Of a DNA stretch of 43,983 nucleotides, positions 8,201-15,254 are shown piece by piece. The stretch covers positions 1-43,983 of the forward strand of contig NZ_JAOWCB010000039.1 of assembly GCF_026420845.1 (NCBI RefSeq), given 5' to 3'. The position numbers and the translations under genes are program-made. Numbering within the stretch: position 1 is the stretch's first letter; the number at the start of each line of letters is the position of its first letter. The notes under the pieces are model-generated. The model saw only the letters and a program-made list of their open reading frames with translations. It made no database searches and was not told the origin of the DNA. This DNA is from Streptomyces sp. PR69. GTDB taxonomy: Bacteria > Actinomycetota > Actinomycetes > Streptomycetales > Streptomycetaceae.

Positions 8201-9283
8201 ATGTCGTCCGTGACGAACCCCTCCGCTGAGCACGGGGAGAGTGAGCTCCCCGGCCGGATCATGGCCGGGGAGATGGCGGAGCAGCCGGCCGTGCTGCGGC
8301 GCGTCCTGGAAACCGGCGCGCCGGTGATCCGTCAGGCCGCCGAGGCCATCGCGGCGAAGAAGCCCCGCTTTGTGCTGCTGACCGCGCGGGGCACGTCCGA
8401 CAACGCCGCCCTGTACGCCAAGTACCTGCTGGAGGTGCGGCTGGGGCTGCCGTGCGGGCTCACCTCGATGTCCACCACGACGGCGTACGGGGCGCGGCCG
8501 GACCTCAGGGACGTACTGGTCATCACCGTCAGCCAGTCCGGCGGGTCACCGGACCTGGTGGCCTCCACGATGGCCGCGCGGGACGCCGGGGCGATCACCC
8601 TGGCGGTCACCAACAACCCGGACTCGCCGCTGGCGGCGGTGTCCGAGTACCACATCGACATCCTGGCCGGGCCGGAGAAGGCGCTGCCCGCGACGAAGAC
8701 GTACACCGCGTCGCTGCTGTCGCTCTATCTCTTCGTGGAGGGCCTGCGGGGCGGGGACGGCGCGCCCGCGAAGGCGCTGCCGGAGCTGGCCGAGCGGGTG
8801 CTGGCGCGCGGCGACGAGGTGCGGCAGCTGGCCGCGCGCTACCGGTTCGCCGAGCGGATGGTCATCACTTCGCGGGGATACGGCTACCCCACGGCGAAGG
8901 AGGCGGCGCTCAAGCTCATGGAGACGAGCTACATCCCGGCGCTGTCGTACTCCGGGGCGGATCTGCTGCACGGGCCGCTGGCCATGGTCGACAACATCTC
9001 GCCCGTCATCGCGGTCGTCACGGACGGCAAGGGCGGCGAGGCGCTCCGGCCGGTGCTGGAGCGGCTGCGGGGGCGTGGCGCGGATCTGGTGGTCATCGGC
9101 CCCGAGGCGCAGGTCGCGGCCGCGTCCGCGGGCTTCGTCCTGCCGACGTCGGACCTGCCCGAGGAGCTTCAGCCGATCCTGGAGATCCTGCCGCTGCAGC
9201 GGCTGGCGTACGAGGTCACGATCGCACGCGGCCAGGACCCGGACGCGCCGAGGGCGCTGGCCAAGGTCACCCAGACGCACTGA
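8201..9283 (+). CDS. SIS-domain aminosugar-phosphate isomerase/deaminase-like protein
   Basis: This 360-residue protein has two SIS (sugar isomerase) domains. The first contains LLTARGTSDNAALYAKYLL and the phosphosugar-binding loop SQSGGSPD; the second contains KEAALKLMETSYIPALSYSG and LLHGPLAMV. It resembles the isomerase half of GlmS, without the N-terminal amidotransferase domain. The context (last gene of the das operon) suggests it acts on glucosamine-6-P or GlcNAc-6-P. It is not a NagB-fold deaminase, the kind I recall at this position in S. coelicolor (SCO5236). The exact reaction, deamination or another conversion, cannot be read from sequence. GGGAGG precedes the ATG by 8 bases. Confidence 0.8.
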   Translation: MSSVTNPSAEHGESELPGRIMAGEMAEQPAVLRRVLETGAPVIRQAAEAIAAKKPRFVLLTARGTSDNAALYAKYLLEVRLGLPCGLTSMSTTTAYGARPDLRDVLVITVSQSGGSPDLVASTMAARDAGAITLAVTNNPDSPLAAVSEYHIDILAGPEKALPATKTYTASLLSLYLFVEGLRGGDGAPAKALPELAERVLARGDEVRQLAARYRFAERMVITSRGYGYPTAKEAALKLMETSYIPALSYSGADLLHGPLAMVDNISPVIAVVTDGKGGEALRPVLERLRGRGADLVVIGPEAQVAAASAGFVLPTSDLPEELQPILEILPLQRLAYEVTIARGQDPDAPRALAKVTQTH

Positions 9284-9513
9284 GGCCTCTCCCGGGCGGT
9301 CGCGCCTGCCGCCCTCGGGGCGCGGCTGGGTCATGCGGCACCGGTTCGCCCCGCACCCCGAAAAGCACCCGCGGGCCGCGGCGCCGCGACGGGACCCTCA
9401 ACCCGTACGGCACCGCAGCCCGGAGTTGCGCCGGCCGCCGGGTGTGCGGGCCCGGGCGGCCGTGGGGAGGCATCGGCGCAGTCAGGGCAGAGAGCGCCCG
9501 GTGCCTCGATCCA

Positions 9514-9545
9514 CCCTCCTGTGCGGGGAGGGCGGAGGCCTTTTT
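9514..9545 (+). terminator. Probable intrinsic terminator of the das operon
   Basis: CCCTCC (9514-9519) pairs with GGAGGG (9527-9532), and five T follow at 9541-9545. The stem is short, but the T-run is rare in this GC-rich DNA. Confidence 0.5.
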
Positions 9546-9570
9546 ACCGGTTCATTGCGAACCACTTCAT

Positions 9571-9586
9571 TGTGGACTAGACCATT
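9571..9586. promoter_or_regulatory. DasR operator-like (dre) site upstream of the sensor kinase
   Basis: TGTGGACTAGACCATT contains TGGACTAGACCA, one base different from the symmetrical dre core TGGTCTAGACCA. It lies about 85 bases upstream of the PdtaS-like kinase and downstream of the das operon terminator. The position suggests control of the kinase gene by DasR. Confidence 0.65.
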
Positions 9587-9669
9587 TGGGAATGTCCATC
9601 TGTTCGCACAGCTTAGTTCCCGGCGGCCCGTCCGTTCACCCCAAAGGTACGCTCACAGATGTGCCGTCC

Positions 9670-11154
9670 ATGAACGATCTCGTACGCCAGCACACCGCCC
9701 TGAGCGAATCCGACCTTGAGTGGCTCCATCTGCTGGTCTCGGAGTGGCAGCTGCTCTCCGATCTGTCCTTCGCCGACCTCGTCCTGTGGGTCCCCACCCG
9801 CGACGGCACCCGCTATGTCTCCGTCGCCCAGATGCGCCCCAACACCGGACCCACGTCCTACCAGGACGACATGGTCGGCCATCTCGTCCCCCGCGGCCGC
9901 CGCCCGCTGCTGGACGCCGCGCTCGACGAGGGGCGGATCGTGCGGGAGGGCGACCCGGAGTGGCGCGAGGAGGTTCCGGTGCGGGTGGAGTCGATCCCCG
10001 TACGCCGTGAGGGCCGCGTCCTCGGCGTCATCGCGCGCAACACGAATCTGCTGACCGTGCGCACCCCCAGCCGGCTGGAGCTCACCTACCTCCAGTCCGC
10101 CTCCGACCTCGCCCAGATGATCGCCGCCGGCGCGTTTCCCTTCCCCGGCCAGCAGGTCGACATGGACGCCTCGCCGCGCGCCGGCGACGGGCTGATCCGC
10201 CTCGACGCCGACGGGGTCGTCCAGTACGCCTCGCCCAACGCGCTGTCCGCCTACCACCGCCTCGGCCTGGCCGCCGACCTCGTCGGCCAGCATCTGGGCC
10301 AGATCACCGCCGAGCTGGCGCCCTCCCGCGGCCCGGTCGACGAGGCCCTGGTCAAGCTGGCCTCCGGCTATGCCCCCCGGGAGACCGAGGTCGAGGGCAA
10401 CGGCGGCGTGATCCAGCTGCGCGCCATCCCCCTCAAGCCCAAGGGGCCGCGCATCGGCTCCCTGGTCCTGCTGCGCGACGTCACGGAACTCCGCCGCCGC
10501 GAGCGCGAGTTGATCACCAAGGACGCCACCATCCGGGAGATCCACCACCGGGTGAAGAACAACCTCCAGACGGTCGCCGCGCTGCTGCGTCTGCAGGCCC
10601 GCCGGATGGACTCGGTACGGGGCAGGGAAGCGCTCAACGAGGCGGTGCGCCGCGTCGGCTCGATCGCCATCGTGCATGAGACGCTCTCGCAGAATCTCGA
10701 CGAGCGGGTCGAGTTCGACGACATCGCCGACCGGGTCATCGCCATGGTCGCCGAGATCTCACCGGGCAAGGTCGAGTGCCGCCGCACCGGCCGCTTCGGC
10801 ATCCTCGACGCCGAGGTCGCCACCCCGCTGTCGATGGTGCTGACGGAGGTGCTGCAGAACGCCCTGGAGCATGCCTTCCCCCAGGACGGACACGGCTCGC
10901 TGGAGGTCTCGGCGGTGCGCGGCGGTCTGCGGCCCGGCGCCGGACGGCTGCTGATCACGGTCCAGGACGACGGCCGCGGTCTGCCCGAGGGCTTCGACCC
11001 GCAGAGCGCGGGCAATCTGGGCCTGCAGATCGTACGGACCCTGGTGGAGGGGGAGTTGGGCGGTACGTTCGACATGCTCCCCGTGCCCGCGCCGGACCGC
11101 GGCACTCGCGTCGTGCTCGACATCCCCTTGCAGGCGGAGAAAGAGAAGCGCTGA
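9670..11154 (+). CDS. PdtaS-like sensor histidine kinase (HisKA_2)
   Basis: This 494-residue, apparently soluble kinase has an N-terminal GAF-like domain (about 10-150; LSFADLVLWVPTRDGTRYVS), a PAS domain (about 170-290; IRLDADGVVQYASPNALSAY), a HisKA_2 phosphoacceptor helix (REIHHRVKNNLQTVAALLRL, His in HHRVKNN) and a C-terminal HATPase (TEVLQNALEHAF, DDGRGLPEGF, GNLGLQIVRTLVEGEL). It matches the PdtaS family, which phosphorylates ANTAR-type RNA-binding response regulators; no such regulator is adjacent. The ATG at 9670 is preferred, but a GTG at 9661 is equally open and has a -10-like TACGCT seven bases before it. The stop lies inside a tandem repeat. Confidence 0.9.
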   Translation: MNDLVRQHTALSESDLEWLHLLVSEWQLLSDLSFADLVLWVPTRDGTRYVSVAQMRPNTGPTSYQDDMVGHLVPRGRRPLLDAALDEGRIVREGDPEWREEVPVRVESIPVRREGRVLGVIARNTNLLTVRTPSRLELTYLQSASDLAQMIAAGAFPFPGQQVDMDASPRAGDGLIRLDADGVVQYASPNALSAYHRLGLAADLVGQHLGQITAELAPSRGPVDEALVKLASGYAPRETEVEGNGGVIQLRAIPLKPKGPRIGSLVLLRDVTELRRRERELITKDATIREIHHRVKNNLQTVAALLRLQARRMDSVRGREALNEAVRRVGSIAIVHETLSQNLDERVEFDDIADRVIAMVAEISPGKVECRRTGRFGILDAEVATPLSMVLTEVLQNALEHAFPQDGHGSLEVSAVRGGLRPGAGRLLITVQDDGRGLPEGFDPQSAGNLGLQIVRTLVEGELGGTFDMLPVPAPDRGTRVVLDIPLQAEKEKR

Positions 11155-11180
11155 AAGAGAAGCGCGAAAGAGAAGCGCTG
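11140..11180 (+). repeat. Three tandem 13-14 base repeats across the kinase stop codon
   Basis: AAAGAGAAGCGC followed by TG, G and TG occurs three times in a row. The first copy supplies the last codons and TGA stop of the kinase. The other copies lie just after it. Confidence 0.85.
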
Positions 11181-11189
11181 ACGGCGATG

Positions 11190-11220
11190 AGCCCCGGACC
11201 GTGGAGAGCGGTCCGGGGCT
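11190..11220 (+). terminator. Terminator hairpin after the sensor kinase
   Basis: AGCCCCGGACCG (11190-11201) and CGGTCCGGGGCT (11209-11220) form a perfect 12 bp stem with a 7-base loop, with no T-run, as is usual in Streptomyces. It could also stop minus-strand transcription coming from wblE. Confidence 0.85.
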
Positions 11221-11340
11221 CGAAGCTCTATGAGGTGGTGCTCGATGCGCATTCGGGGTACTGCGCGGCTGCGGCTCGGGGGCGGTGGAATGCGTACTCG
11301 CTGTACGCGCCGCCGGCCTTGAGGTCGTAGCGGGGGCGTA

Positions 11341-11598
11341 TCAGGCGCTTGCGTTGCGCGCCCGGTTGCGAGCGGCGCGGCGCTTCATAGCGCGGCGCTC
11401 GTCCTCGCTGAGGCCACCCCAGACGCCGGAGTCCTGGCCGGACTCGAGCGCCCACTGCAGGCACTGCTCCATGACGGGGCAGCGACGGCAGACGGCCTTG
11501 GCTTCCTCGATCTGCAGCAGCGCAGGACCGGTGTTGCCGATGGGGAAGAACAGCTCGGGGTCTTCCTCGCGGCAAACGGCGTTGTGACGCCAGTCCAT
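11341..11598 (-). CDS. wblE: WhiB-like iron-sulfur protein WblE
   Basis: This 85-residue WhiB-family protein has four cluster-binding cysteines at 9, 37, 40 and 46 (CRRC, then C after five residues), the turn GVWGG at 58-62, and a basic tail RRAMKRRAARNRARN for DNA binding. It is the orthologue group of mycobacterial WhiB1, a [4Fe-4S], NO-sensitive partner of the principal sigma factor. The start ATG is preceded by GAGAGG 8 bases upstream. The longer open frame (to 11799) has no family support. The CRP-like site 11640-11655 lies about 45 bases upstream. Confidence 0.96.
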   Translation of the reverse strand: MDWRHNAVCREEDPELFFPIGNTGPALLQIEEAKAVCRRCPVMEQCLQWALESGQDSGVWGGLSEDERRAMKRRAARNRARNASA

Positions 11599-11912
11599 GG
11601 CTGCTACCTCTCCTTGATTACACACAGGTTGCTTGTGAATGTGAACGCTTTCACGAATCCCCCCGCAAGGGAAGGGCCGACTTCCGGTTGCCCGGCGTGG
11701 TCCTGGGTTTGAGGAGGGGTTCTGGCGATCTGTGGGGCCGGTGGTGCGGGCTGTCCCGATCGCCAAGTAGAGATTCGCAAACCTCGGCGGCGGATACAAC
11801 CCCTTCCGGAAAGTTTTTTTTGATTCCTCGGTGTCGACTAGGTCACAGCCGTACTTCTATGGGGTGGGAGCCAGTCCGTACGTTCGAGTTAAAGGACTTT
11901 CGGCCCTTCTAC
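11599..11912. other. wblE upstream region
   Basis: This gene-free stretch of about 310 bases lies between wblE and the end of the lipid kinase gene. It holds the CRP-like dyad 11640-11655 and a candidate minus-strand promoter close to wblE: TTCACA, 17 bases, TGTAAT, reading towards the ribosome binding site. An AT-rich block with eight consecutive T lies near 11812-11819. No coding sequence is supported. Confidence 0.55.
11640..11655. promoter_or_regulatory. CRP-like binding site upstream of wblE
   Basis: TGTGAACGCTTTCACG fits the classical TGTGA-N6-TCACA pattern with one outer mismatch. It is an inverted repeat GTGAA/TTCAC centred about 50 bases before the wblE start. In M. tuberculosis the wblE orthologue whiB1 is controlled by CRP, which makes the match more meaningful. 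Confidence 0.6.
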
Positions 11913-12881
11913 TCACACAATCACACGCAGTGCACGGCGAACGCCTGTGAACGTCACGCTGGTGCGCACTCCAAGGTGGTCGCCGTCCATCTGGAACGGG
12001 AGGGGGACCTTTGAATGCAAGGCGAAGTCTGTGACGTCATGGAGCGCCAGCGCATGCTTGCCGCGCGGGCCGCGCTCGGGGGAGGAGGTCAGCAGCTGGG
12101 TGGCATACCGGGCGACCGCAGGCGTCGACAGCCGGGAGAGCGCGAGCACGTCGAGCGCGGTGTCGAAGGAGGCGTCCGGCGAGGCGTACACCGGGCGATT
12201 GCCCAGGTAGGTCCAGGGTGAGGTGTTGCAGACTATGGACAGCACCAGATCGGAGACCGGCTCCGCGCCAGGCCGCTCCAGGGTGATCATCCCCTGCCGG
12301 CGGTGCGGCTCCTCCAGGAACTGGCGCAGCGCCTGGCGGATGTAGAGCGCGTGCGTGGACCGCTTGCCGCGCTCCCGGTGCTGTTCGACCCGGCCGATCA
12401 CGCCCGCGTCGAAGCCGAACCCCGCGCAGAACGTGAACCAGCGGGGCGGCACGCCCTCGTCCTCCGTGCCGGGCGTGCCGGCGGCGAGGCCGAGGCCGAT
12501 CGTCCGCTCGGTGCGGTCACGGAGCGCGTCCAGGATCGCGCCGGTCGCCTCCACGGCGTCGTTCGGCAGCCCGAGCGCGCGGGCGAAGACATTGGTGGAG
12601 CCACCGGGCACAACGGCGAGGCGCGGGAGCCGGTCCGGATCGGGGCCGTGGTGCAGCAGGCCGTTGACGACCTCGTTGACCGTGCCGTCTCCGCCGAGGG
12701 CGACGACCATGTCCATGTCGTCGGACTCCGCGGCCCGGCGGGCGAGGTCGCGGGCATGGCCGCGGTACTCGGTGGTGACGGCCTCCAGCTTCATCTCGCT
12801 GGCGAGCGCGTGGATGAGGACATCACGGGTGCGGGCACTGGTGGTGGTGGCTGCCGGATTGACCACGAGGAGTGCACGCAT
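11913..12881 (-). CDS. Diacylglycerol kinase-family lipid kinase
   Basis: This 322-residue protein has the DAGK catalytic fold. The nucleotide-binding motif GGDGTVNEVVNGLL lies at about residues 63-76 and PGGSTNVFARALGLP at about 92-106. The C-terminal domain carries the expected beta-rich segment (YASPDASFDTALDVLAL). It probably phosphorylates a membrane lipid such as diacylglycerol, but related proteins use sphingosine or are NAD kinase-like, so the substrate is inferred. There is no clear ribosome binding site; TACGCT seven bases before the ATG suggests a leaderless transcript divergent from the next gene. Confidence 0.85.
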   Translation of the reverse strand: MRALLVVNPAATTTSARTRDVLIHALASEMKLEAVTTEYRGHARDLARRAAESDDMDMVVALGGDGTVNEVVNGLLHHGPDPDRLPRLAVVPGGSTNVFARALGLPNDAVEATGAILDALRDRTERTIGLGLAAGTPGTEDEGVPPRWFTFCAGFGFDAGVIGRVEQHRERGKRSTHALYIRQALRQFLEEPHRRQGMITLERPGAEPVSDLVLSIVCNTSPWTYLGNRPVYASPDASFDTALDVLALSRLSTPAVARYATQLLTSSPERGPRGKHALALHDVTDFALHSKVPLPFQMDGDHLGVRTSVTFTGVRRALRVIV

Positions 12882-12975
12882 GCGCAGCAGCGTACCTACT
12901 GGGGGGTACCCAGCCCAGTCCGGGGCTTCGCCCTGTGGACGACACCGGGGCGCGGCGGGCGGCTACCCTGCTGGG

Positions 12976-13425
12976 GTGAGTGCCGAAGACCAGACCAGCC
13001 CTGAGCAGAGCAGCCCCCGGCCACCGCGTCCCGCCCGGCTGACCGCGGCGGCCGCGGTGTCCGGCGTGGAGGGCCTCGCCCTCGCGGCGGGCGGTGGATA
13101 CATGCTCGTCGAGGCGCTCCTCGGGCAGCCGGACGGCCGGACCCAGGCCCTCATGGGCGGGATGACCCTCCTCGCGCTCGCCCTGATCCCGCTGGCGGCG
13201 GCGCGCGGACTGCTGCGGATGCGCAGCTGGAGCCGCGGCCCCGCGATCATCACACATCTGATGGCGCTCATCCCGGCATGGACGCTGCTGCGCGCCTCGG
13301 GCGCGCTGATCCCCCTCGGGATCGCGCTGGCGGCCGTCGCCGTGACCGGCCTGGTGCTTCTGGTCAACCCGACGGCCACCCAGGCGCTGGGCATCCGCGG
13401 GCCGGGCGCGACGCGCGACGCGTAG
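12976..13425 (+). CDS. Small integral membrane protein, unknown function
   Basis: This 149-residue protein has four predicted membrane helices (about residues 30-55, 60-85, 92-112 and 115-138) after a Pro/Ser/Glu-rich N-terminus. It resembles conserved streptomycete integral membrane proteins without assigned function. I chose the GTG at 12976: TACCCT sits six bases before it, the geometry of a leaderless transcript, and no ribosome binding site is present. Upstream open frame lies antisense to the lipid kinase. It diverges from that kinase across about 95 bases. Confidence 0.75.
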   Translation: MSAEDQTSPEQSSPRPPRPARLTAAAAVSGVEGLALAAGGGYMLVEALLGQPDGRTQALMGGMTLLALALIPLAAARGLLRMRSWSRGPAIITHLMALIPAWTLLRASGALIPLGIALAAVAVTGLVLLVNPTATQALGIRGPGATRDA

Positions 13426-13439
13426 CCGGCGGGCAGGAG

Positions 13440-13494
13440 CGGGGGCCCGGGGGCTCAGCTCCCCCAAACGGGGTCCGGGGACAGAGCCCCCGGT
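13440..13494. repeat. Dispersed Streptomyces GC-rich intergenic element / terminator
   Basis: Overlapping hairpins GGGGGCTCAGCTCCCCC and CCGGGG-acagag-CCCCCGG lie between two convergent genes. The same style of element (CTCCCCCAAACGGGGTCCGG..) recurs in many Streptomyces genomes, and a related one occurs here at 37900-38100. It probably acts as a bidirectional terminator. Confidence 0.55.
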
Positions 13495-13504
13495 CACTCC
13501 TCGG

Positions 13505-14518
13505 TCACTCCTCGACCAGCAGTTTCTCGCGCAGCTGCGCCAGCGTCCTCGCCAGCAGCCGGGAAACGTGCATCTGGGAGATGCCCACCTCCTGCGCGAT
13601 CTGCGACTGCGTCATATTGCCGAAGAACCTCAGCAGCAGGATCCGCTTCTCCCGCGGCGGGAGATCCTCCAGCAGCGGCTTGAGCGACTCCCGGTACTCG
13701 ACGCCCTCCAGCGCCTCGTCCTCCGCGCCGAGGGTGTCCGCGACCGCGGGGGACTCGTCGTCGGTGTCGGGGACGTCCAGGGAGAGGGTGGAGTACGCGT
13801 TGGCGGACTCCAGGCCCTCAAGGACCTCCTCCTCCGAGATGCCGAGTCGCTCGGCAAGCTCGTGGACCGTGGGGGAGCGGCCGTGCTGCTGGGACAGCTC
13901 GGCGGTGGCGGTGGTCAGGGAGAGCCGCAGCTCCTGGAGGCGGCGCGGCACCCGCACCGCCCACCCCTTGTCGCGGAAGTGCCGTTTGATCTCGCCCACG
14001 ACCGTGGGGGTGGCGTAGGTGGAGAACTCCACGCCCCGCTCGGGGTCGAAGCGGTCCACCGACTTGATCAGGCCGATCGTGGCGACCTGCGTCAGATCGT
14101 CGAGCGGCTCCCCGCGGTTGCGGAAGCGCCGCGCCAGATGCTCGACCAGCGGCAGATGCATCCGTACGAGCTGATTGCGCAGCTCCGCCCGCTGCGGGGA
14201 CCCGGCGGGCAGCTTGCGCAGCTCGATGAAGAGCGCCCGCGCCCCGCTGCGGTCCCTAGGGTCGAGCGGCTGCTCGTGCTGCTGCTCCTGCCGCTGCTCC
14301 GGCATGTGCTCGCTGTGCTCGCTCATACGGTCCGCCTGGTCCGCCTGATCTGCCTGGGCCTGGGCCTGCTCCTCCGCGGCCGCCGGCCGGCCGCCCGGTC
14401 CGTCCACCGCCGGGTGCGGCCGTGCCTGCTGCTCGGGGATGCCGGCCGACGAGCTCAGCACCCTGGGGTTGCGCTCCTCGTCCTCCTGCATCGGACCGTC
14501 CCCGTTTCCTTCGCTCAC
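13505..14518 (-). CDS. sigH: SigB/SigF-type RNA polymerase sigma factor SigH
   Basis: This 337-residue sigma-70 protein is of the SigB/SigF stress and development group. Region 2 spans about 115-195 (DDLTQVATIGLIKSVDRFDPERG, FSTYATPTVVGEIKRHFRDK), region 3 about 196-265, and region 4 about 280-334 (LPPREKRILLLRFFGNMTQS, then the HTH SQIAQEVGISQMHVSRLL). The first 95 residues are a Gln/Glu/Ala-rich extension with an AQADQADQAD repeat. The GTG start overlaps the stop of the anti-sigma gene (GTGA). In-frame ATGs at residues 10 and 65 could give shorter forms, as reported for S. coelicolor SigH. Synteny and partner gene support the SigH name. Confidence 0.88.
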   Translation of the reverse strand: MSEGNGDGPMQEDEERNPRVLSSSAGIPEQQARPHPAVDGPGGRPAAAEEQAQAQADQADQADRMSEHSEHMPEQRQEQQHEQPLDPRDRSGARALFIELRKLPAGSPQRAELRNQLVRMHLPLVEHLARRFRNRGEPLDDLTQVATIGLIKSVDRFDPERGVEFSTYATPTVVGEIKRHFRDKGWAVRVPRRLQELRLSLTTATAELSQQHGRSPTVHELAERLGISEEEVLEGLESANAYSTLSLDVPDTDDESPAVADTLGAEDEALEGVEYRESLKPLLEDLPPREKRILLLRFFGNMTQSQIAQEVGISQMHVSRLLARTLAQLREKLLVEE

Positions 14519-14928
14519 GCCGGCCCGGGTCCCGCGCCGCGCTGCTTGTACAGGCTGATGGAGACCGTCTGGTCGTCCGCCACGGAGGAGTCGACCTTGC
14601 CGGCCAGTGCGGAGAGCACCGTCCAGGCGAAGGTGTCGCGCTCCGGGGCGCGCCCGTCGGTCGTCGGGGCCGAGACCGTCACTTCGAGAGAGTCGTCGAC
14701 CAGCCGGAACACACAGCTGAGGACCGACCCGGGGACGGCCTGCTGCAGCAGGATCGCGCACGCCTCGTCGACCGCGATCCGGAGATCCTCGATCTCGTCG
14801 AGGGTGAAGTCCAAGCGCGCGGCCAGACCGGCCGTGGCCGTACGCAGCACGGAAAGGTAGGCGCCCGCAGCGGGCAGACGGACTTCCACGAAGTCCTGAG
14901 TCCCGGGCTCGCCTGCGATCTGGGACAC
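14515..14928 (-). CDS. rshA: RsbW-like anti-sigma factor (RshA/UshX)
   Basis: This 137-residue protein has an RsbW/SpoIIAB-type GHKL fold (VEVRLPAAGAYLSVLRTATA, then DEIEDLRIAVDEACAILLQ, and the C-terminal ERDTFAWTVLSAL). It should bind and hold SigH, its immediate downstream neighbour, releasing it in stress. The N-box carries DEACAILL rather than the usual DEAxxNA, so kinase competence is uncertain. I chose the GTG at 14928 because GGAGG lies five bases upstream. The frame could start at a TTG at 14949 with no ribosome binding site. It is coupled to sigH by a 4-base overlap. Confidence 0.85.
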   Translation of the reverse strand: MSQIAGEPGTQDFVEVRLPAAGAYLSVLRTATAGLAARLDFTLDEIEDLRIAVDEACAILLQQAVPGSVLSCVFRLVDDSLEVTVSAPTTDGRAPERDTFAWTVLSALAGKVDSSVADDQTVSISLYKQRGAGPGPA

Positions 14929-15077
14929 CCTCACCTCCAAGGTGCACAAGCTCTTTCGGGGCCGCGGGAGGGGAGGTCCCGAAGCCGTGGGGCATATGTC
15001 AGTACGCGGCGGTACTGCCTGGCGACGCTATCGCGATCCATGATGCCGTGTCGCCGGACCCCCAACCGATGGCTGTC

Positions 15078-15098
15078 ACTCATGGTAAGGCTATGAGT
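15078..15098. promoter_or_regulatory. Inverted repeat in the rshA leader
   Basis: ACTCAT and ATGAGT form perfect 6 bp arms separated by 9 bases, downstream of the sigma-B-type promoter. This could be a regulator site; sigH of S. coelicolor is also a BldD target, but the match to the BldD consensus is not good. Confidence 0.3.
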
Positions 15099-15156
15099 AC
15101 GGACAGTGGCTAGAGGTTTGCCGGAACCAATTGAGAGGAACCGGCGGAGGGTTGAC

Positions 15157-15182
15157 GTACCCATGCGCCGGGCGATCGAACC
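15157..15182 (-). promoter_or_regulatory. Sigma-B/H-type promoter for rshA-sigH
   Basis: On the minus strand GGTTC (15182-15178) is followed after 15 bases by GGGTAC (15162-15157). This fits the GNNT-N14-16-GGGTAC/T consensus of the SigB/SigH group of Streptomyces. It predicts a transcript starting near 15150 with a leader of about 220 bases, and suggests autoregulation by SigH or control by a related sigma factor. Confidence 0.6.
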
Positions 15183-15254
15183 GTCCTGTCGGGCCCGGTG
15201 TCGGCGTCGGTGTCCTGTCGGCGTCGGCGTCCTTGCGTCGTCGGCGCCCTTGAG

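Larger units (their letters stand above)
9284..9669. other. Gene-free stretch between das operon and sensor kinase
   Basis: These 386 bases hold a weak hairpin right after the operon (GGGCGG/CCGCCC, 9294-9314), a GC stem CGGCCGCC/GGCGGCCG near 9430-9470, a better terminator with a T-run (9514-9545) and a dre-like site (9571-9586). No convincing coding sequence was seen. Confidence 0.6.
14929..15254. other. rshA-sigH promoter region
   Basis: These 326 bases upstream of rshA hold a sigma-B/H-type promoter (15157-15182), an inverted repeat ACTCAT-N9-ATGAGT (15078-15098) of the kind an operator would have, and a low-complexity GTCGGC-rich stretch (about 15196-15247). No gene is supported; the minus-strand open frame 14931-15164 has no family resemblance. 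Confidence 0.6.

Noticed and set aside
14931..15164. 77-residue minus-strand open frame upstream of rshA
   Set aside because: It lies in the predicted 5' leader, with no family similarity and poor codon pattern.
15196..15247. GTCGGC-rich short repeats downstream of the PLP gene
   Set aside because: Low-complexity GC drift too irregular to call a repeat array.
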